From Gemmatimonadaceae bacterium (lineage in GTDB: Bacteria > Gemmatimonadota > Gemmatimonadetes > Gemmatimonadales > Gemmatimonadaceae), in the NCBI GenBank assembly GCA_020846935.1, contig JADLCY010000007.1:62001-126000 (forward strand): a stretch of DNA of 64,000 nt. Direction: 5' to 3'. This document shows positions 45,601-55,614 of the stretch, one piece after another. Numbering within the stretch: the first letter of the stretch is position 1; each line of letters starts with the position of its first letter. The notes beneath the pieces are model-generated. The model did no database searches. It saw only the letters and a program-made list of their open reading frames with translations, and was not told the DNA's origin. The translations under genes and the position numbers were made by a program.

Positions 45601-48600
45601 TCAGAAGCCCACACGGGCGGAGAGACTGAAGCGTCGCGGCATCGGAAGTCCCCACGCGTTGATTCCTTCCTGGAAGTTGTTTACGAGTTCGCTAGTCGAC
45701 GCGCCACGTCCGAGCGCGTTCATTTCCGGATCGGCCCCCGGATAGCGCGTCATGATGCCAAGGTTACGGCCCGCGAAGGTGATGGCGAGCGTCCGACCTC
45801 CAATGCTCCGAACCAGGTGACGCGGAGCGTCCCACGTGAGGCTCAGCTCGCGCCATCGGATGAAGTCGGCCTCGTGGATCTCGTTCAACCCGTCGAGTGG
45901 CGTGAGTCCTTTCATCTGTGTCGCCCACACACGCGCTGCCTCGAGCCGCTGTTCGGCGGTGCTCGTTGGGTTGGTCAGCGTCGCCTCGATTTCGGCCGCC
46001 TGCAGCGAGTTGCGCCCGATGAGTCCATGGTTGCGGCGGAAGGCCCCCGTGAGGTCGTGTACCCAGTAGTTCCCCGTTCGGAACTCCAGCATCGTCTCCA
46101 GGCGGAGGTTGCGCAGGAAGGTGAAGCGCCCACCGAACGAGCCGGACCAATCGGGGAACGGCTTGCCGATGTAGCTCGTGTTATCGGTCTGGCCGCACTT
46201 GGCAGCCAGAACGTTGATCGCATCAGGACTGCGTGGCTGCGAGAAGTAGGTGAGGAGGGCATCGCGCGTGGAGGGCGTGCAGCCGGCGCCCACGCTGATC
46301 GGATACTCCACCGGCATACTGGTGGGGGCGAAGAACGCGCCAGGCGCGTATCCCTGTCGAATCCAGTTGACGTAGCGCGCGTACGATCCGCTGATCTTGA
46401 TGGCCGGCGCCCCGCCCAGGTCGGTGACCTCCTGATGCAGGTAGGCGGCATTCGCGAACAGGTCGAGTGACATGCGGCTCCGCTTCATGACGTCGGCCTT
46501 GATGCCGAGCTCGAGGCCGTGCGCCTTCATCTGGCCGATGTTGTCGAGCTGCGGATTGCTGAAGCCACCCGACGGCGGGAACTGGCGCGCGACCAGCGCA
46601 TCCTTGACCGCGCGATTCCAGTATGTCACCTCGAGGGCGAGGCGATCGCGCAACGTCCCCACCTCGAATCCGCCTTCCCACTCGGTCGAGGCTTCCGGCC
46701 TCAGATCCGGGTTACCGAGGTTGCCAGGCCGAAGTCCGGCGCCGGCTTCGGAGGCCTGGGGGACGAAGGTCGTGTACTTGTCGAAGGCGCCCGGCTGCAG
46801 CCCGGACTTTCCGATCGCCGCACGCAGTCGCAGAGTCGAGATGCCCGGCACAGACCATCCACCAATGTCAGTCGGAACCACCGAGAGGCTGACCTTGGGA
46901 TAGAACGCACCCCCCGCGCTCTCGCCGAAGGCACTGTGCTTGTCGTAGCGCGCGCCTACGGTGAGGAAAGCGAAGTCCTTCCATCCGAACTGCTCCTGCG
47001 CAAAGACGCCGGCGCTGACCTGCTGAAGGAACTGTTCCCACGTGGTCTGGATGGCACCGGCACCGGTGACCTCGATGCCGGGCCCGGGGAATTCGTTCCC
47101 CGTGCCATAGCTGGAATTGAGCTGCGAGGAGAAGAGCTGCGCCCCCACGACCATCGCCGAGGTGAGGTTCGATGAGAGCTTGGTGTCCCAGGTTCCCTTG
47201 CCTTCGAAGCTCAGGTCGCGGTTGTGGCGGTTGCTTGCCGTCCGCAGCCCCTTCACGTCGGCGTTGGCGTAACCATCGACGTTCCAGCCGAAGGGAAGCA
47301 TGCGCGTTCCCATCTGGTCGACGATGTCGACCCCGACGGTGGCATCGAGCGCGATCGAGGTGAGTGGCCGGTAGTTCGCATTGAACGAGCCGCCGAAGCG
47401 CCTCACGTCACCGTAGTTGCGGCGCTGCATCGCTTCGCGCACGGTGGTGAAGGCGCCGGCACCGGTCGGGTTCTTCGCGTTGGCGAGCTCCGGCTTGCTG
47501 AGGAGGAGCATCGCGAGCGTGCCGTAGATGTTGTTGTTGTTGTCGGGCGTTTCGGTGTGCGACTCGACGTAGCTCGAGTTGAGCCGCATGAGCATCTTCT
47601 CGGCCGGGAACATCGTCAGGGATCCGTTGGCCTGTTTGCGCTGCGCCACGTCCGACGCCGGTCCCCACTGACGGCCGCCGAAGGGGCCGTTCTCCGTCTC
47701 GTATCGTCCCCCCATGAAGTAGTTCACCTGCTGCGCGCCGCCGGCCACGGAGGCGGAGTAGGTCTGGAAGTTCCCCGTCTCGTACATCATCGATTCCAGG
47801 TCGACCGTGAACGGCTTGAACGGGGTGATCGGCTGCTTCCAGAAGGCGGTGAGCGCGTCGGCCTGCGTCTGCGTGCGGGCGAAGCCCGCGTGCGGCTCGT
47901 ACACGTGCGGGTAGCTTGAGGCGCCCCCCTCGATGTGCAGGTCGTAACGCGGCGCCCCCACGCTCCCGCGCTTGGTGAAGATCTGGATGACCCCGCTCGA
48001 CGCCTCGGTACCGTAGAGCGTCGCCGCAGCGGCCCCCTTCAGCACTTCGATGCGCTCGATCGACTCCGGGTTGATATCGTCGAGACGCGACGGACTTCCG
48101 CCGTTCTGGCCGACCCCAGGCCCCATCCCGCCCGAGTTGTCCATTCGAACGCCGTCGACATAGATGATCGGTTCGTTGGACTGCGAGAGGCTGGCACCGC
48201 CGCGAATGCGAATCTTGGCTCCTTCGCCCACCAGCCCGCCCCCCGGCATCGCGATCACGCCTGGCTCACGGCCCTGCAGCACCTCCGACACCGTCTTCAC
48301 CGGCGCCGATTCGAGCTGATTGGACCCGATGGTGGCGACCGTGTTGCCGAGCTTGCGCTTTTCGGTCTGCGCGCCGGCGCCGCTGACCACCACCACGTCC
48401 AGCTGCAGCGCCGTGGCCTCGAGCGCGACAGTGAGGCGGGCCGTGTCGCCGGCCTGTACGGTGATCTGCCGCGTCACCGAGCGATAGCCCAGCCCGCGTA
48501 TCTGCACCGAGGCTGGGCCCGCCGGAACACTGAGCAGACGAAACTGCCCCAACTCGTTCGTCTGCGTGCCGCGCCCCGTGCCTACGAGAACGACGGAGAT

Positions 48601-48744
48601 GGCATTGAGCGGGCGATCTGTACTTACCTCGGTGATCGTGCCGACCACCGTGCCCGTGGCCTGGGCCTGTGCGACCGACGCCGTCAGCGCCATGCACGCT
48701 GTCGCGCCGACGGACCGGAGCAAATTGGACAACCATCGCGTCAT
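45601..48744 (-). CDS. SusC/RagA-like TonB-dependent outer-membrane transporter
   Basis: A 1047-residue TonB-dependent barrel. After the signal peptide (ending VAQAQ) comes a carboxypeptidase-regulatory-like domain (GTVVGTITEVSTDRPLNAIS, LPVGY-type QIRGLGYRSVTRQITV). The TonB plug has VSEVLQGREPGVIAMPGG, IRIRGGASLSQSNEPIIYVDG and ERIEVLKGAAAATLYGTEAS, all SusC hallmarks. The rest is a 22-strand-type barrel ending LPMPRRFSLSARVGF. It imports an oligomer with the SusD partner and TonB/ExbBD energy. Start ATG at 48744. The upstream stretch holds a TTGACA. Confidence 0.93.
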   Translation of the reverse strand: MTRWLSNLLRSVGATACMALTASVAQAQATGTVVGTITEVSTDRPLNAISVVLVGTGRGTQTNELGQFRLLSVPAGPASVQIRGLGYRSVTRQITVQAGDTARLTVALEATALQLDVVVVSGAGAQTEKRKLGNTVATIGSNQLESAPVKTVSEVLQGREPGVIAMPGGGLVGEGAKIRIRGGASLSQSNEPIIYVDGVRMDNSGGMGPGVGQNGGSPSRLDDINPESIERIEVLKGAAAATLYGTEASSGVIQIFTKRGSVGAPRYDLHIEGGASSYPHVYEPHAGFARTQTQADALTAFWKQPITPFKPFTVDLESMMYETGNFQTYSASVAGGAQQVNYFMGGRYETENGPFGGRQWGPASDVAQRKQANGSLTMFPAEKMLMRLNSSYVESHTETPDNNNNIYGTLAMLLLSKPELANAKNPTGAGAFTTVREAMQRRNYGDVRRFGGSFNANYRPLTSIALDATVGVDIVDQMGTRMLPFGWNVDGYANADVKGLRTASNRHNRDLSFEGKGTWDTKLSSNLTSAMVVGAQLFSSQLNSSYGTGNEFPGPGIEVTGAGAIQTTWEQFLQQVSAGVFAQEQFGWKDFAFLTVGARYDKHSAFGESAGGAFYPKVSLSVVPTDIGGWSVPGISTLRLRAAIGKSGLQPGAFDKYTTFVPQASEAGAGLRPGNLGNPDLRPEASTEWEGGFEVGTLRDRLALEVTYWNRAVKDALVARQFPPSGGFSNPQLDNIGQMKAHGLELGIKADVMKRSRMSLDLFANAAYLHQEVTDLGGAPAIKISGSYARYVNWIRQGYAPGAFFAPTSMPVEYPISVGAGCTPSTRDALLTYFSQPRSPDAINVLAAKCGQTDNTSYIGKPFPDWSGSFGGRFTFLRNLRLETMLEFRTGNYWVHDLTGAFRRNHGLIGRNSLQAAEIEATLTNPTSTAEQRLEAARVWATQMKGLTPLDGLNEIHEADFIRWRELSLTWDAPRHLVRSIGGRTLAITFAGRNLGIMTRYPGADPEMNALGRGASTSELVNNFQEGINAWGLPMPRRFSLSARVGF

Positions 48745-49128
48745 TGCGGACTACTCCTCTCGACAAGAACGGATACACACGCAGCCAACAGCGGCTCGCG
48801 CCGCCACCTTTGCGATCGGTACATATTGTTGTCAATAACTTTTCTGCGATCGCGCTCACCAGCATTCAGATACAGGCGCATACCTGACAGAAATGACAGC
48901 GTATGCCTGACAAGCGTCGACCGGGTGAGCCCGACTCACATGGGAGGGATTGCGAGAGAGCGGCACGGCGTATCCCGTCAGCGACCGGAGCGCATCCCAC
49001 CGCGCGACACTTCATCAGGACCGAGGTTGGCCCCGCGGTGCGCGGCAAGCACTCACCTTCGCCCGCTCCTCGGCGCATTGTGCGCCACGCGTCGACGTCG
49101 GCGCGGTCATCACTCCCAATCAGATCTC
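48745..49128. other. Intergenic region between susC and the NUDIX gene
   Basis: The susC-proximal part (about 48770-48905) is clearly less GC-rich than the surroundings and holds a minus-strand TTGACA (48830-48835) and GCGATCGC-type palindromes. These are candidate promoter and regulatory sequences. No gene is supported in the rest. Confidence 0.5.
48830..48835 (-). promoter_or_regulatory. Candidate -35 element of the susC-susD operon
   Basis: TTATTGACA on the minus strand matches the sequence around the -35 of the second TonB-dependent receptor (63405-63413). No convincing -10 is seen at 16-18 nt, so the element is tentative. Confidence 0.3.
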
Positions 49129-49590
49129 GTGACGGAACTCAAGGTCGGCGTCGTGGACGTCTTTGTGGTGGATCCTCGACCACCCATGCGCCTGCTCCTC
49201 GTCCGAAGGGCAGAAGGAGCGCGGTGCCCCGGGGCGTGGGAGGTTGTTCACGGGCGCATCGAATCCGGAGAACGGCCCGAGCAGGCAGCGGTCCGAGAGG
49301 TGCTGGAGGAGGTCGGCCTTCCGGTGATGCGCCTGTACAACGTGCTCTGCCACCCGTTCTATCTTCATCGCCTGGCCACCGTGCAGGTTGCGGTCGCATT
49401 CGCCGCGTTCGTCGATGCGGAGATCCCCATTCGCCTGTCAGCCGAACACGACCGCTACGAATGGCTGACGGTGGAGCAGGCCGTGGCACGCGCGTCGTGG
49501 CCGCGAACTCGGCAGGGCATGGCTGAGGTGCAGGCGCTGCTCAGCGGAGGCGACGCCGGGCCGGTCGAGGACGTGCTGCGTGTCGTCTGA
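49129..49590 (+). CDS. NUDIX hydrolase
   Basis: A 153-residue NUDIX pyrophosphohydrolase. The Nudix box is complete: GRIESGERPEQAAVREVLEE followed by VG (G-x5-E-x7-REVLEEVG). The N-terminal beta-strand VDVFVVDPRPPMRLLLVRRA fits. The substrate is unknown; the sequence resembles dATP-type/NudB-like members in having CHPFYLHRLATVQVAVAFAAF after the box. The start is GTG at 49129, since upstream translation is noise. It converges with the lipoprotein gene. Confidence 0.87.
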   Translation: MTELKVGVVDVFVVDPRPPMRLLLVRRAEGARCPGAWEVVHGRIESGERPEQAAVREVLEEVGLPVMRLYNVLCHPFYLHRLATVQVAVAFAAFVDAEIPIRLSAEHDRYEWLTVEQAVARASWPRTRQGMAEVQALLSGGDAGPVEDVLRVV

Positions 49591-49620
49591 GCTGCGGTGT
49601 GCGCCGCGCCGCCAGCCGTG

Positions 49621-50262
49621 CTACGGCTGACGAACGCGCGAGCGCACCAGGACACGCTCACGTTCGATCCGCTCGAGCACGGTTGGCCAGGAACTGGAAC
49701 GCGCGGTTTCGTACGCCACGACGAGCGGCTGATTCACGTCGAGCTGCCCGTCGAACACGTAGAGCGCGTTCTGTACCTCGCGCTGTCGCACACGCTGCCG
49801 GCCAAAGCCTGGTGACAGGGCGACCACGTCGACCGGGCGAAAGTCGCGGCCCACGTTGGTCACGATGATCTCCATCGGACTGTAGCGCGCTTCGCCAAGC
49901 TCCACCCCAAAGAAGGACACGTACCACACACTGAGCTTTGCGTACGCCGTCCGCCGCCGGATTTCGTCCAGCCGCGTGGACTGGCTGCGGAGCAATTCAC
50001 TGAGCGCGCGATACGAATCCGGAGACAGCACCCGAATCACCGATTCGTCGAGCGGGATCGCGCGCACCTGCAGCCCGAACTGCTGCACGCGAATCGCGAT
50101 GTCGTCCTGCTTGAGTGTGCCATAGCCCGCGGGGATGAGTGCGAGGGTGTCTCGCCGAGCCGTGGACGAGCCGGAGGGCGCTGTGCCCTGCGACGGGGAT
50201 GAAGCCGGCGGCACGCAGGCAGCCGAACTGCACAGGGCGAGCACCAGCGCGAGGCCCTTCAT
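49621..50262 (-). CDS. Hypothetical lipoprotein at the end of the lon-engB operon
   Basis: A 213-residue predicted lipoprotein: [16 protein letters not shown] with the lipobox Cys at 16, then a Ser/Pro-rich stretch. The body (from about residue 50) has YGTLKQDDIAIRVQQFGLQV and SFFGVELGEARYSPMEIIVT, a beta-rich fold with no enzymatic motif. No family is recognised. The ATG at 50262 overlaps the engB stop by 4 bp, and a stop-spanning hairpin CAGCCGT/ACGGCTG (49613-49629) lies at its end. Envelope localisation is inferred from the lipobox. Confidence 0.7.
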   Translation of the reverse strand: MKGLALVLALCSSAACVPPASSPSQGTAPSGSSTARRDTLALIPAGYGTLKQDDIAIRVQQFGLQVRAIPLDESVIRVLSPDSYRALSELLRSQSTRLDEIRRRTAYAKLSVWYVSFFGVELGEARYSPMEIIVTNVGRDFRPVDVVALSPGFGRQRVRQREVQNALYVFDGQLDVNQPLVVAYETARSSSWPTVLERIERERVLVRSRVRQP

Positions 50263-50900
50263 CCGACGGTCCCGCGCCACGCTGGCGCGTCCAGGAGCGA
50301 CATCATCGCCTCGGCGATCTCCGTGCGGCCCTCGCCGGTGTGCGCGCTGCAGGGCACCATCTGGTCGGCGTCGAGGCCGGTGACGCGTTCGATCACCCGC
50401 AGGGCTTCGCGTCGAGACGCTGCGCCGAGTTTGTCGACCTTGGTGATGGCGACGAGGGTGGGCACTTCCAGGTCAGCGAGGTACTCGAGCAGGTCGAGGT
50501 CGTCGGCGGAGGGCTCGCGTCGCGCGTCGAGGAGTGCCACCACTCCGCGCAATTGCGTGGTGTGGCGGAGGTAGGCGTCCATCAGTCCCTGCCATGCGTG
50601 GCGCTTGTCCCGGGCCACGCGAGCATAGCCATACCCCGGCAGGTCGACGATCACGAAGCTCTTGTTCACTTCAAAGAAGTTCACCTCCTGCGTGCGGCCG
50701 GGCGTGCGACTCACGCGGGCAAACGCCTTGCGACGCACGATGGTGTTGAGCAACGAAGATTTGCCAACGTTGCTGCGTCCTGCGAACGCGATCTCGGGGA
50801 GCAGAGCGTCGGGTCGCCAGCCGCCGCTCACCGCCATGCCACCAAGAAAGGCGAGGTGTCGGATGACCAGGGGATCCGTCGTGGTACCGTCGCCGCTCAT
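50259..50900 (-). CDS. engB: Ribosome biogenesis GTPase EngB (YihA/YsxC)
   Basis: A 213-residue TRAFAC GTPase needed for large-subunit assembly and often linked to division. The G motifs are G1 [16 protein letters not shown]2 [14 protein letters not shown]3 [11 protein letters not shown]4 AITKVDKLG and G5 [10 protein letters not shown]. The sequence PGYGYARV is diagnostic for the family. Its start overlaps the lon stop (ATGA) and its stop overlaps the lipoprotein start, so lon-engB-lipoprotein is one operon. Confidence 0.96.
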   Translation of the reverse strand: MSGDGTTTDPLVIRHLAFLGGMAVSGGWRPDALLPEIAFAGRSNVGKSSLLNTIVRRKAFARVSRTPGRTQEVNFFEVNKSFVIVDLPGYGYARVARDKRHAWQGLMDAYLRHTTQLRGVVALLDARREPSADDLDLLEYLADLEVPTLVAITKVDKLGAASRREALRVIERVTGLDADQMVPCSAHTGEGRTEIAEAMMSLLDAPAWRGTVG

Positions 50901-53299
50901 GGCGCGGCACTCCGTGGAGCCGCCGTCGGTGCGGGCGCCTGCGCTGGCAAGGCGGTGAGAGCGAGGTCCAGCACCTCGTCCATCGATCGAACCGGCCGAA
51001 TCGTGAGTGATTGCCGAACCTCGATCGGAAGCTCCTCGATCTCACGCGCGTTGCCGTGCGGAATGATCACGAGCTGCTTCTCCGCACGCACGGCCGCGAC
51101 GCATTTCTCCTTGAGGCCACCAATCGGGAGGACGCGGCCGCGCAACGTGATTTCTCCGGTCATGGCCACCGAAGCGCGGATCGGGGTGCGGGTGAGTGCG
51201 CTGATGAGCGCGCTCGCGATCGCGATACCGGCTGACGGTCCGTCCTTGGGCGTGGCGCCCGCCGGGATGTGCACGTGCAGGTCGACGGTGCGCACGAATC
51301 CAGGGTCCAGGCCGAGCGCCGTCGCGCGCGAACGCGTGTAGCTCAACGCGGCGCCCGCCGACTCCTTCATCACATCGCCGAGCGCCCCGGTCAGGTGCAG
51401 CCGCCCTCGTCCCGGGAGCACCGCCACTTCAATGTCGAGCACCTCGCCGCCGGTGCCCGTCCACGCCAGCCCGGTCGCCACCCCCACGAGGTCGTCGTGA
51501 CGGAGGTCGTCCGGGTCGTAGGGTGGTACTCCGAGCAGCGTCTCGAGATCGCTCACGCGAACCCGATCGGAGGTCGCGTCGCCGCCGGCCACGGCGGTGG
51601 CCTCGACGCGTCGGCGGGCGACCTTGCGCGTCAGCCGCGCAATGCGGCGGTCGAGTTCGCGCACGCCGGCTTCACGGGTCCAGCCACGCACGATCGCCGG
51701 CACGACGTCGGCATCGAGCACGAGCGAGGATGCGTCGATGCCGTGTCGCGCGCATTGCCTGGGAAGGAGGAACTGTCGCGCGATCGCGTACTTCTCGGTG
51801 TCGAGGTAGCCAGGGAGCCGCACGATCTCCATACGGTCGCGCAGCGGCTCGGGAATCGTGGCGAGTGAATTCGCCGTGGTCAGGAAGAAGACCTGCGAGA
51901 GGTCGTAGTCGAGTTCGAGGTAGTGGTCGTTGAAGGCCTTGTTCTGCTCGGGGTCGAGGACTTCGAGCAGCGCCGCTGCCGGGTCGCCGCGGTAGTCCTG
52001 GCCGAGTTTGTCGACCTCGTCGAGCAGGATCAGCGGATTGACCACGCCGGCGCGGCGCATGGCCTGCAGGATGCGCCCGGGCAGCGCACCGATGTAGGTG
52101 CGTCGGTGCCCCCGAACCTCGGCTTCGTCACGAATGCCGCCGAGCGACATGCGTACAAAGGAACGCCCAAGGGCTCGCGCGATGGATCGACCGAGCGACG
52201 TCTTGCCCACGCCCGGGGGGCCGACGAGGCAGAGGATCGGGCCCTCCAGGCTGCCGACGCTGGCGAGCACGGCAACGTGATCGAGGATGCGGTCCTTCAC
52301 CTCTTCCAGTCCGAAGTGGTCTTCATCGAGCACGGTGCGCGCGCGTGCCACGTCCGCCACGTCGTCCGTGCGCGCGCTCCACGGCAGCGCGACGATCCAG
52401 TCGAGGTAGTTGCGCGACACCGTCGCCTCCGGCGAGATCGCCGGCATGCGCCTCAGCTTGCGCAGTTCGCGTTCGGCGCGCTTGCGCGCCGGTTCGGGGA
52501 GGGTGAGCGCGGCGAGTTGCGCCTGCAGCTCGTCCACGTCTTCGCCGTCGTCCTGCCCCAGTTCGCGATGGATCGCCCGGAGCTGTTCCTGGAGGTAGTA
52601 CTCGCGCTGGCTGCGATTGATCGTGCCGCGCACGTCGTCCTCGATCTTGCGCTCGAGCCCGAGCACGTCGATCTCGGCGTCGAGCAGCGACAGGAGCGAC
52701 TCCTGCAGCTCGCGCAGCGTGAGGCACTCGAGCAGGCGCTGGCGCTGTGGCGTGCGGAGCGACAGGTGCGCCGCGATCACGTACGCCGCCCGGACCTCGT
52801 CTTCGCTCGCGGCCGCGATCTGGACGACTTCGGGCGGAATGCGCCGCTGCAGGCCCGCGTACTCCTCGAACCGATCGACGAGCCGCCGCGCGCGCGCGGC
52901 GGCGCCGCCGTCGACATCGGTGATGTCGAGCGCGATCGGTCCGAGCACCGCGTGCAACATCCCGCGCACGGTGGTGATCCTGGAGAGCCGCACCGTCGCG
53001 ATGCCGTCAACCAGCAGGCGCACGGCGCCGTTTGGGAGCCGCACCGCATTCTGCACCTGCGCGATGACGCCGACGCGGTAGAGATCGGAGGGTCGCACCT
53101 GTTCGCCATCGCCGCTGCGTTGCGTGACGAGGACGAGCAGCCGATCCCCATCCCAGGCCTGCTGTACGGCGGCCAGCGAGCCCGATCGTCCCACGACGAG
53201 CGGCATGATGAGGTGCGGGAAGCCCACGACGTCCTGCAGCGGAAGGACGGGGAGCTTGCCGGGAACCTCGAATGAGTCAGGCGGGCGATGAACCAACAT
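50897..53299 (-). CDS. lon: ATP-dependent protease Lon
   Basis: An 800-residue AAA+ serine protease that degrades misfolded and regulatory proteins. The N-domain starts [22 protein letters not shown]. The coiled-coil middle has [20 protein letters not shown]. The ATPase has Walker [16 protein letters not shown], Walker [13 protein letters not shown] and [12 protein letters not shown]. The protease domain has the catalytic Ser in [16 protein letters not shown] and the catalytic Lys in [13 protein letters not shown]. Start is ATG at 53299 (a GTG lies one codon upstream). A terminator after clpX separates it from the tig-clpP-clpX unit, so it needs its own promoter, which was not found. Confidence 0.97.
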   Translation of the reverse strand: MLVHRPPDSFEVPGKLPVLPLQDVVGFPHLIMPLVVGRSGSLAAVQQAWDGDRLLVLVTQRSGDGEQVRPSDLYRVGVIAQVQNAVRLPNGAVRLLVDGIATVRLSRITTVRGMLHAVLGPIALDITDVDGGAAARARRLVDRFEEYAGLQRRIPPEVVQIAAASEDEVRAAYVIAAHLSLRTPQRQRLLECLTLRELQESLLSLLDAEIDVLGLERKIEDDVRGTINRSQREYYLQEQLRAIHRELGQDDGEDVDELQAQLAALTLPEPARKRAERELRKLRRMPAISPEATVSRNYLDWIVALPWSARTDDVADVARARTVLDEDHFGLEEVKDRILDHVAVLASVGSLEGPILCLVGPPGVGKTSLGRSIARALGRSFVRMSLGGIRDEAEVRGHRRTYIGALPGRILQAMRRAGVVNPLILLDEVDKLGQDYRGDPAAALLEVLDPEQNKAFNDHYLELDYDLSQVFFLTTANSLATIPEPLRDRMEIVRLPGYLDTEKYAIARQFLLPRQCARHGIDASSLVLDADVVPAIVRGWTREAGVRELDRRIARLTRKVARRRVEATAVAGGDATSDRVRVSDLETLLGVPPYDPDDLRHDDLVGVATGLAWTGTGGEVLDIEVAVLPGRGRLHLTGALGDVMKESAGAALSYTRSRATALGLDPGFVRTVDLHVHIPAGATPKDGPSAGIAIASALISALTRTPIRASVAMTGEITLRGRVLPIGGLKEKCVAAVRAEKQLVIIPHGNAREIEELPIEVRQSLTIRPVRSMDEVLDLALTALPAQAPAPTAAPRSAAP

Positions 53300-53393
53300 C
53301 ACGGAACAGCGGCTGGACGGTGGACGGGTGACTCCTTGACGGTGCGTTCCGGAGACGAAGGGCAGGGACCGCGCGCTTCGCAGGCACCACCGG

Positions 53394-53426
53394 AAAAACT
53401 AAGCGCCCACCCGTGGGGGTGAGCGC
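53394..53426 (-). terminator. Intrinsic terminator after clpX
   Basis: On the minus strand a 10-bp stem with one mismatch (arms 53403-53412 and 53417-53426) is followed by TTAGTTTTT (53402 down to 53394). This is a good rho-independent terminator between clpX and lon. Confidence 0.75.
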
Positions 53427-53587
53427 AGTCCTGGCTCCATTCGCATCCCGGTCCGTGCTTCGGTTCCCATTCGATATCCGCCCACCCGCCGTTTCGTCCC
53501 CGGTCAGGCGCACATCTGAAGTCCGCTCGCCCTCCCTCGGTGCCGTGTCAGGTGCCCAGATCCGACCACCGTGCCCTCGTTCGCCCT

Positions 53588-54838
53588 TTAGGCTTCCTTC
53601 TTTCTCGACTTCGGGGCGATCTCGAGCATGGGCGGGGCGCCGTTCGTGATGCAGGCTTCGGTCACCTTCACCTCGACCACGTCCTCGCGGCTCGGGAGGT
53701 CGAACATCACCTCGAGCAGCGTCTCCTCCATGATGGCGCGGAGCCCGCGGGCGCCGGTGCCCCGCTTGAGCGCCTTCTGTGCGATGGCGCGGAGGGCGGA
53801 CTCCTCGAACGTGATCTTCACGTCCTCGAGCTCGAAGAGTTTGTGGTACTGCTTGGTGAGGGCGTTCTTGGGCTCCTTGAGGATCCGCATCAGCGAGGGT
53901 TCATCGAGCGCCTCGAGCGGAACGACGACCGGCATGCGGCCGACGAGTTCCGGAATCAACCCATAGCGCAGCAGGTCATCCGGCTCGGTTTCCGCGAACG
54001 GATTCGACTTGAGGATCTCGGCGCGGCCGCTCTGGATGTCTTCCTTGGTGAAGCCGATCTGCCGGCGACCTGTGCGCGCCTCGATGACCTTTTCGAGTCC
54101 GTCGAACGCGCCGCCGCAGATGAACAGGATGTCCTTGGTATTGATCTGGATGTACTCCTGCTGCGGATGCTTGCGGCCGCCCTGCGGCGGTACCGACGCC
54201 ACCGTCCCCTCGAGGATCTTGAGCAGGGCCTGTTGCACGCCCTCGCCGGACACGTCTCGCGTGATGCTCGGGTTTTCGCTCTTGCGGGCGATCTTGTCGA
54301 TTTCGTCGATGTAGACGATGCCGCGCTCACATTCGGCGACGTTGAAGTCGCCGGCCTGCAGCAGCCGGACGAGGATGTTTTCCACGTCTTCACCGACGTA
54401 ACCCGCCTCGGTCAGCGTCGTGGCGTCGGCAATGGTGAAGGGAACGTCCAGGATGCGAGCGAGCGTCTGCGCGAGCAGCGTCTTGCCGACCCCGGTCGGG
54501 CCGATGAGCAGGATGTTGGACTTGTCCAGCTCGACGTCGTTGTCCCGGGGGCTCCCCGAGTTGATGCGCTTGTAGTGGTTGTAGACCGCGACCGCGAGGG
54601 CCTTCTTGGCCTGTTCCTGACCGATCACGTACTGGTCGAGGACGTCCTTGATCTCGTGCGGCGTGGGAACCTGCGTGATCGCTTCCGCGACCTCGCGCTC
54701 CTCGTCTTCGGCCAGGATCTCGTTGCAGAGCGCGATGCACTCATTGCAGATGTAGACCGACGGCCCGGAAATGAACTTCCGCACCGAGTCCTTGGACTTG
54801 CCGCAGAAGGAACAACGCAGGTGTTTGTCGTGGGACAT
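53588..54838 (-). CDS. clpX: ClpXP protease ATPase subunit ClpX
   Basis: A 416-residue AAA+ unfoldase that feeds substrates to ClpP. The N-terminal zinc-binding domain is [16 protein letters not shown] and [12 protein letters not shown] (four Cys). ATPase motifs are Walker [19 protein letters not shown], the sensor region [14 protein letters not shown], Walker [15 protein letters not shown] and the pore loop with the ClpP-contacting IGF tripeptide in [10 protein letters not shown]. Start ATG at 54838. It follows clpP with a hairpin in the 137-bp gap and ends in a terminator. Confidence 0.97.
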   Translation of the reverse strand: MSHDKHLRCSFCGKSKDSVRKFISGPSVYICNECIALCNEILAEDEEREVAEAITQVPTPHEIKDVLDQYVIGQEQAKKALAVAVYNHYKRINSGSPRDNDVELDKSNILLIGPTGVGKTLLAQTLARILDVPFTIADATTLTEAGYVGEDVENILVRLLQAGDFNVAECERGIVYIDEIDKIARKSENPSITRDVSGEGVQQALLKILEGTVASVPPQGGRKHPQQEYIQINTKDILFICGGAFDGLEKVIEARTGRRQIGFTKEDIQSGRAEILKSNPFAETEPDDLLRYGLIPELVGRMPVVVPLEALDEPSLMRILKEPKNALTKQYHKLFELEDVKITFEESALRAIAQKALKRGTGARGLRAIMEETLLEVMFDLPSREDVVEVKVTEACITNGAPPMLEIAPKSRKKEA

Positions 54839-54921
54839 GACGCTCCCGCCAGGGCGGTTTCGGGACTTCTGGGCCGGCGACTGCGGCGATACGTAAGAGA
54901 CGGTCGCAGGGCTCGTCAAGC

Positions 54922-54971
54922 AAAGAACGCCGGGGTTCGAGTGTGAGAACGCTCACCCCCGAACCCCGGCG
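54922..54971 (-). terminator. Strong hairpin between clpP and clpX
   Basis: Perfect 12-bp arms CGCCGGGGTTCG (54928-54939) / CGAACCCCGGCG (54960-54971) enclose a smaller hairpin GTGAG/CTCAC. On the minus strand a TTCTTT sequence follows. It may terminate or attenuate clpP transcription, or stabilise its mRNA end. Confidence 0.65.
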
Positions 54972-54975
54972 CGGA

Positions 54976-55608
54976 TCACACGCCCGCCATCACCGGCTTT
55001 GCACCCTCCGGACTTTCGGTCCGGTTGGCGACGATGTTGTCGACCAAGCCGTAGGCCTTGGCGTCTTCGGCCGACATCCAGCGATCGCGGTCGGTGTCAC
55101 GGTCGATCTGCTCGACCGGCTGGCCGGTGTGCTTGGCCAGCAGGGTGTTCATCTTGCCCTTCAGGTACAGGATCTCCTTCGCCTGGATCTCGATATCGGA
55201 CGCCGTGCCCCCACCGCCGTTCTGTGAGGGCTGGTGGATCATGATTCGGGCGTGGGGCAGCACCATGCGCTTGCCCGCGCTCCCGGCGGCCAGGAGGAAC
55301 GCCCCCATCGAGGCGGCCATGCCCATGCACATCGTCGACACCGGTGACTTGAGGAACTGCATGGTGTCGTAGATGGCCAGACCGGCCGACACACTGCCTC
55401 CCGGGCAGTTGATGTACATGTTGATGTCCCGACCCGGGTTGTCGGCGTCGAGAAACAGGAGCTGCGCGATGATGATGTTCGCGACGTCGTCGTTGATTGG
55501 AGTCCCCAGGAAGATGATCCTATCCATGAGGAGGCGTGAAAAGACGTCGTAAGTCCTTTCGCCGCGCGGGGATCGCTCAATGACGTAGGGTGCGTAGATG
55601 CTCGGCAT
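54976..55608 (-). CDS. clpP: ATP-dependent Clp protease proteolytic subunit ClpP
   Basis: A 210-residue serine protease forming the ClpXP chamber. The family start is [20 protein letters not shown] and [20 protein letters not shown]. The catalytic triad is visible as Ser in [14 protein letters not shown], His in RIMIHQPSQ and Asp in [12 protein letters not shown]. It begins 6 bp after the trigger-factor stop, so tig-clpP-clpX runs in the conserved order. Confidence 0.97.
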   Translation of the reverse strand: MPSIYAPYVIERSPRGERTYDVFSRLLMDRIIFLGTPINDDVANIIIAQLLFLDADNPGRDINMYINCPGGSVSAGLAIYDTMQFLKSPVSTMCMGMAASMGAFLLAAGSAGKRMVLPHARIMIHQPSQNGGGGTASDIEIQAKEILYLKGKMNTLLAKHTGQPVEQIDRDTDRDRWMSAEDAKAYGLVDNIVANRTESPEGAKPVMAGV

Positions 55609-55614
55609 GATGGG

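Noticed and set aside
47935-49128. Long plus-strand frame running from inside susC into the NUDIX gene
   Set aside because: Only the last 153 codons are protein-like; the earlier part is antisense to susC and has no motifs.
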